A stretch of DNA of 64,000 nucleotides from Ailurus styani (Eukaryota > Chordata > Mammalia > Carnivora > Ailuridae). Below, piece after piece: positions 59,985-64,000 of the stretch. The position numbers were made by a program, and so were the translations under genes. Below the pieces are notes generated by a model. The model saw only the letters and a list, made by a program, of their open reading frames with translations. It was not told where the DNA came from and did no database searches. The stretch is taken from the NCBI GenBank assembly GCA_002007465.1, contig LNAC01000232.1, forward strand, positions 1,859,923 to 1,923,922, read 5' to 3'. Position 1 is the stretch's first letter; each line of letters begins with the position of its first letter.

Positions 59985-60330
59985 CCCGGCAAGCAAGAGT
60001 TTGTGGGTGCTTGCATTTTGAAAAGTCGTTTCTCGGGGTTGCCTGTGTGACTTCTTCGCTTTCAGGAACGTGTTGAGAACAATAATTTTTTATCTGTCTT
60101 TCCCTCGGGGTCCCGTAAGGTCACTGGACATAAGATAGCTGTGAAATTTGACATTGTTCCAATTTAAATGCTTTACTCCAGCAAGTGCAAGACTGTGGGC
60201 GCGTCGGTGTGGGGATTGCCACGGCCAGGCCAGTTCTGAGACTCGCCAGCCCTCCAGGCTTCAAAGCCTGCCATCCTTGATCTCACTAAAGAATGTTTTT
60301 GAATTCTATGTCCATCTAGTGGTTGCCTGC
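59985..60330. promoter_or_regulatory. Candidate regulatory element, CpG-retaining
   Basis: A non-repeat stretch with unusually many CpGs for this AT-rich region (CCCGCCCGGC, AAGTCGTTTCTCGGGG, CTTCGC, CCTCGGGGTCCCG, GGGCGCGTCGG), AACAATAATT (SOX/homeodomain-like) and CTTGATCTC. It looks like constrained noncoding DNA; no exon is recognised. Confidence 0.35.
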
Positions 60331-61114
60331 AAAGATCTACTTGGCTTTTTCTTTCTTCCCTTTCTTTCACACTTGATCAGTGAGATTCTGTTTGTGATGG
60401 GGGTTTCACCCCCCTTGGTCTTTAATTCTTTCACAGGTGGTTTCAAAGTGTCTATCCTTAGTCACTGCTTTCTATAAACAAGCAGGAATTCATGAACCCC
60501 AGTCACTGATGGCTCTCCTCGCACAGCAATTCTCCTCTCACTTTGAAAATAGACTGTTTTGTGGACAGTAAAGTACAGTTCTTTTTCACAGATGAGATTA
60601 GAGGCTTGAGGGGAGGCTAGAGGGAGGGGAGTTTCTTTCTTTTCCTTTTTTTTTTTTTTTAAACTGGAGAGGCTTTGTGTTGTAATTCATTTTAGCAAAT
60701 GCAAGAACTTTACTTATTTTACACTCAGTTGCACCTTCGGTTAAAGATGACACGGTACTAAGTAGAAGATGCTGGGAATTTGCTGATTTCCTCATTAATT
60801 CCATCATCTCCAGCATCCCAAGTGTAAGGATAGGAGCTGAAGATCCAGTGGTGACAGGAGCTAATGTGGTTGCATATCCAAGGAACGAAATGATGTCAGC
60901 TCCACTGGAGAATTCTGATGTGCCACAGGGGTGGCCGTACCTCACTCACATCACTTCCTCCCCTCTGTGGGCTGAGGAGTCTCTGCCCGGGACTCCGTTC
61001 CTCTGGTTTGCGGTTTTAGAAGGAATGGGATTCAATGCCTGTCTGTAGCAGTCATTGGTCTTTATGGTTTTCATATGGATCCTGAAAATTAGGGAGTTGA
61101 TGGATTTATAATAT

Positions 61115-61639
61115 TCTGAATTCTGTGAGGAAAAAAAAAACAAAAAACAGAGGCCAAGTTTCCTAACATACTGACAGGGAAAGGATGCATATGCATCTTG
61201 GGCCACCCTGGTCTCTAGGAATATGGGTGCACACACTGAATTTAAGTCACTGTCCTCAGGGGCGCCTCGGTGGCTCAGTCGGTTAAGCATCTGCCTTCAG
61301 CTCAGGTCTGGCTCCCTGCTCTGTGGGGAGCCTGCCTCTCCCTCTCTGCCACTCCCCCTGCTTGTGCTTGCTCTTTCTTTCTCTTTCTCTGTCAAATAAA
61401 TAAAATCTTTCAAACAATAAAAATAATTAAATATAAAATAAAAAATACAAAAGTCACTGCCCTGTCTCATACCAATGGACACCTGGCTTATTTCCACCTT
61501 GTTTTCTATTACAAATAATGCTGCTATCAATACTGGTGTACAAATAGCTGTTTGAGTCCCCACTTTCAGTTCTTCTGTGTCTATACCTAGAAGTAGAATT
61601 GCTGTATCAAATGATAATTCTATGTTTAATTTTTGGAGA
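61115..61639 (+). repeat. 525-bp direct duplication, copy 1 (ends at N)
   Basis: Appears identical to 63114-63638 (constant offset 1999, same A run of ten after TCTGTGAGG). It contains a SINE and part of an antisense L1 3' UTR, and stops exactly at the single N at 61640. Confidence 0.95.
61257..61450 (+). mobile_element. Carnivore SINE with internal deletion (copy 1)
   Basis: After GCTCAGGTC the sequence jumps to TGGCTCCCTGC: the B-box part and following bases, about 35-40 nt, are missing. Duplication AAGTCACTGTCCT / AAGTCACTGCCCT at 61244-61256 and 61451-61463. Confidence 0.94.
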
Positions 61640-61640
61640 N
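61640..61640. other. Single N, probable assembly junction
   Basis: One unresolved base at the end of the first duplicate copy. The L1 sequence to its left does not continue on its right, whereas it does after copy 2. Confidence 0.95.
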
Positions 61641-61789
61641 TGCAGATGGAGGGAGACAGAGAGACTCTCAGGCAGACTCCCTGCTCAGCATGGAGCCTGA
61701 CCTGGGGCTCGATCTCACAACCCCAAGATCACAACCTAAGCTGAAATCAACAGTTCAACACTCAACCTACTGTGCCACCCAGATACCCC
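61641..61789 (-). mobile_element. Carnivore SINE fragment, tail cut at N
   Basis: Reverse SINE starting inside the GA region (GGAGGGAGACAGAGAGAC) and running to CACCCAGATACCCC. Its tail side is missing at the N. Confidence 0.88.
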
Positions 61790-61794
61790 TAAAA

Positions 61795-62110
61795 CACTTT
61801 CTCTTTATAAGTGTAACACACTTTATCAGAATCAATTTAAAAAACATAAATTGTGTATACCCAGCATTGTTTGTAATAGCAAAAACTACAATTAAATAAC
61901 CTAAATGTCCATCAACGGGCAACAAGCTAAATAAACCATAACTTGTCCATCTATGGAATAATATGTAATCATTTCAAAGAGTAAAACTGGAAAAGAGTGA
62001 CATGGAAACATATCTAGGAAATGGTTGAGTGAAAAAAAGTTAACAAATTATACTACAAAAATGGTATGTATAAAACAACCCTATATACATGTCAGGTATA
62101 TGTATGTATG
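61795..62110 (+). mobile_element. L1-type 3' UTR fragment
   Basis: CCCAGCATTGTTTGTAATAGC, CCTAAATGTCCATCAACGGG, ATGGAATAATATGTAATC follow the sense L1 3' UTR order. Confidence 0.7.
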
Positions 62111-62139
62111 GGCTCAGGGAGGTGATCTAAGAGGATTTT

Positions 62140-62361
62140 TTTTTTTAAGTACGGGTATTTTTTTTTAAAGATTTTATTTATTCATTTGACACAGAGAGAG
62201 AGATTACAAGTAGGCAAAGAGGCAGGCAGAGAGAGAGGGGAGAGAAGGAAGCAGGCTCCCTGCTGAGCAGAGAGCCTGATGTGGGCCTTGATCCCAGGAC
62301 CCTGGGATCATGACCTGAGCTGAAGGCAGCAGCTTTAACCCACTGAGCCACCCAGGCGCCC
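62140..62361 (-). mobile_element. Carnivore tRNA-derived SINE
   Basis: Reverse full-length copy, young-looking. Duplication AGAGGATTTT at 62130-62139 and 62362-62371. Confidence 0.95.
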
Positions 62362-62544
62362 AGAGGATTTTAATCTTATCTGTAATGTTTTAGTTTTTTA
62401 CAAGGAGGATGTATATATGTAATTCTCACATAATTAAAAATAATTTTTAAAAAAATTTTAATGATTTTTAAAGCCAAACTGAAGTAAAAATAAATAAAAT
62501 CACCTATAATCTGCTACCCAGCCTTCCATATAGTCTTTTGTATA

Positions 62545-63010
62545 TATACTTTTCTAAAAATTGTTTTATTGTGATAACATATATATAAAATAAAATTTAC
62601 CATTTTAATCATTTTTAAGTTTACAGTTGAGTACCATTAACTACATTCAAATTGTTGTGCAATCATCACCACCATCCATCTGGAGAACTTTTTCATCTTC
62701 CCAAACTGGAACTCTGTGTCCAATAAACAATAGCTCCCCATTGCCCCCTCCCCCAGCCTCTAGCAACCACTGTTCTGCTTTCTGTCACTATGTGTTTGAC
62801 TACACAGGTACCTCAGGTAAGTGGAATCATACAATTACTTGTCCTTTTTTATCTGGTTTATTTCACTTATCGATGTTGTAGCATAAGTCAGAAATGCATT
62901 TCTTTTAAAGGCTGAATACTTTCCACTATATGTATACATTTCTTTTAAAGGATGACTAATTTCCATTGTATGTATACAACATATTTTGTATACAATGCAA
63001 TGTAAAAGAA
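62545..63010 (-). mobile_element. L1 3' UTR, antisense
   Basis: AAAATTTACCATTTTAATC, AACTACATTCAAATTGTTGTG, TCTAGCAACCACTGTTCTGC and AAGGCTGAATACTTTCC are the reverse of the L1 3' UTR. It includes a 40-bp diverged tandem duplication at 62897-62936 / 62937-62976. Confidence 0.8.
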
Positions 63011-63113
63011 GTTAATACAATGAGGAGTGACCTGAATGTCTTGTTTTTCCTGGCCTCTCAGCCTTTGGTCTCACCTGTTCTCTTCTGGAAAAGTCCTCTC
63101 TCATCTTTGGATG

Positions 63114-63638
63114 TCTGAATTCTGTGAGGAAAAAAAAAACAAAAAACAGAGGCCAAGTTTCCTAACATACTGACAGGGAAAGGATGCATATGCATCTTGG
63201 GCCACCCTGGTCTCTAGGAATATGGGTGCACACACTGAATTTAAGTCACTGTCCTCAGGGGCGCCTCGGTGGCTCAGTCGGTTAAGCATCTGCCTTCAGC
63301 TCAGGTCTGGCTCCCTGCTCTGTGGGGAGCCTGCCTCTCCCTCTCTGCCACTCCCCCTGCTTGTGCTTGCTCTTTCTTTCTCTTTCTCTGTCAAATAAAT
63401 AAAATCTTTCAAACAATAAAAATAATTAAATATAAAATAAAAAATACAAAAGTCACTGCCCTGTCTCATACCAATGGACACCTGGCTTATTTCCACCTTG
63501 TTTTCTATTACAAATAATGCTGCTATCAATACTGGTGTACAAATAGCTGTTTGAGTCCCCACTTTCAGTTCTTCTGTGTCTATACCTAGAAGTAGAATTG
63601 CTGTATCAAATGATAATTCTATGTTTAATTTTTGGAGA
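63114..63638 (+). repeat. 525-bp direct duplication, copy 2
   Basis: Second copy of 61115-61639. Here the antisense L1 runs on without a break into GCCTCCCTGCTGTTTTCCAC, so the right edge of this copy is the natural one. Confidence 0.95.
63256..63449 (+). mobile_element. Carnivore SINE with internal deletion (copy 2)
   Basis: Same SINE as at 61257-61450, with the same deletion and the same flanking duplication. Confidence 0.94.
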
Positions 63639-64000
63639 AGCCTCCCTGCTGTTTTCCACAGTTGGCTGCACCAGCTTCATTCCCACAATGGGAACGCACA
63701 AGGGTTCCAATTCCTCCAAATCCACACCAACAATTTGTTTTCTGGTTGTTGTTTTTTTACTATTTTATTTATTTATTTACAAGAGAGAGAGCACAAGCAG
63801 AGGCAGGGGCAATGGCAGAGGGAGAGGGAGAGAGAGAAGCAGGTTGATGCCCAACCGAATGAGCCACCCAGGTGCCCCTGGGTTTTGTTTTGTTTTGTTT
63901 TTAAAAATGGTCATCCTAATAAGTGTGAAGAGATTCTATACTTTTAAAAATTAAAAATTGGCCTCAACTATAGCTTAATATAACCTTGACATTTTTCTAT
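63465..64000 (-). mobile_element. L1 3' UTR, antisense, with SINE insert
   Basis: AATAATGCTGCTATCAATAC, ATACCTAGAAGTAGAATTGC, TTTTCCACAGTTGGCTGCACC and, after the SINE, GGTCATCCTAATAAGTGTG are consecutive antisense L1 3' UTR segments. Runs off the window edge. Confidence 0.8.
63752..63878 (-). mobile_element. Carnivore SINE with internal deletion
   Basis: Tail TATTTTATTTATTTATTTAC and head CGAATGAGCCACCCAGGTGCCCC are present, but the central TGGGATCATGACC part is missing between AGCAGGTT and GATGCCC. Inserted in the L1. Confidence 0.88.

Larger units (their letters stand above)
46481..64000. other. Intergenic region upstream of FBXW4 (towards FGF8)
   Basis: No exon of any gene is recognised. 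It holds about 15 SINEs or SINE fragments, several L1-type 3' ends in both orientations, MIR copies and a (CA)n array. Repeat-poor blocks at 48050-49240, 55310-56880 and 57300-61110 have no coding signal. The last includes two candidate regulatory stretches. That FGF8 lies further on is inferred from mammalian synteny. Confidence 0.7.

Noticed and set aside
60598..60945. 115-codon minus-strand frame with protein-like composition
   Set aside because: No family recognised, no splice or promoter context, ends in a poly-Lys run from the A-rich tract; it may overlap unique noncoding DNA.
1..64000. tRNA genes, suggested by many A/B-box-like sequences
   Set aside because: All are heads of tRNA-derived SINEs with CT-rich bodies and A tails.
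1..64000. CRISPR arrays, operons or a microbial defence system
   Set aside because: The sequence is clearly mammalian; regular repeats are microsatellites and dispersed retroelements.

Overview
This window is vertebrate nuclear DNA from a carnivoran, most likely an arctoid of the weasel family. The evidence is about 35 copies of the tRNA-derived carnivore SINE (a head like GGGGCGCCTGGGTGGCTCAG, a CT-rich body, a tail like AAATAAATAAAATCTT), many of them in the form with GTGGGTTAAAGCC and CTGCCTACTTGTGATCTC that I associate with mustelids, plus carnivore-type L1 3' ends. There are no bacterial-style genes, operons or CRISPR arrays. Nearly all open reading frames longer than 60 codons are chance frames in introns, repeats or the assembly gap.

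The only protein-coding gene I can support is FBXW4 (F-box and WD repeat protein 4, dactylin), on the minus strand. Four internal coding exons are readable with correct splice sites and continuous phase: 27226-27321, 24192-24377, 23582-23714 and 18227-18321. They encode about 170 residues: the linker after the F-box, the first two WD repeats and the start of the third. Exon 1, with the F-box, is not visible and almost certainly lies in the 786-base run of N at 45377-46162, next to a CpG-rich flank at 46163-46480 that looks like the promoter. The remaining 3' exons lie beyond position 1, so 1-18226 is a partial, very large intron (intron 5 by this count).

Layout: 1-18226, intron 5; 18227-27321, exons 5 to 2 and introns 4 to 2; 27322 to about 45376, intron 1; 45377-46162, gap; 46163-46480, CpG-rich promoter flank; 46481-64000, intergenic DNA upstream of FBXW4. 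In mammals the next gene on this side is FGF8, and the FBXW4 introns plus this intergenic interval hold long-range FGF8 enhancers, as well as the human split-hand/foot SHFM3 duplications and the mouse Dactylaplasia insertions. Several non-repeat stretches rich in homeodomain or TCF/LEF motifs are therefore listed as candidate enhancers. Sequence conservation could not be tested.

At 61115-61639 and 63114-63638 there is an apparently exact 525-bp direct duplication with a constant offset of 1999; the first copy stops at a single N. This is probably an assembly artefact or a very recent duplication. I found no previously undescribed gene system. The most interesting non-repeat signal is a perfect 19-bp palindrome of two TCF/LEF-type sites at 58815-58833, in the FBXW4-FGF8 interval.
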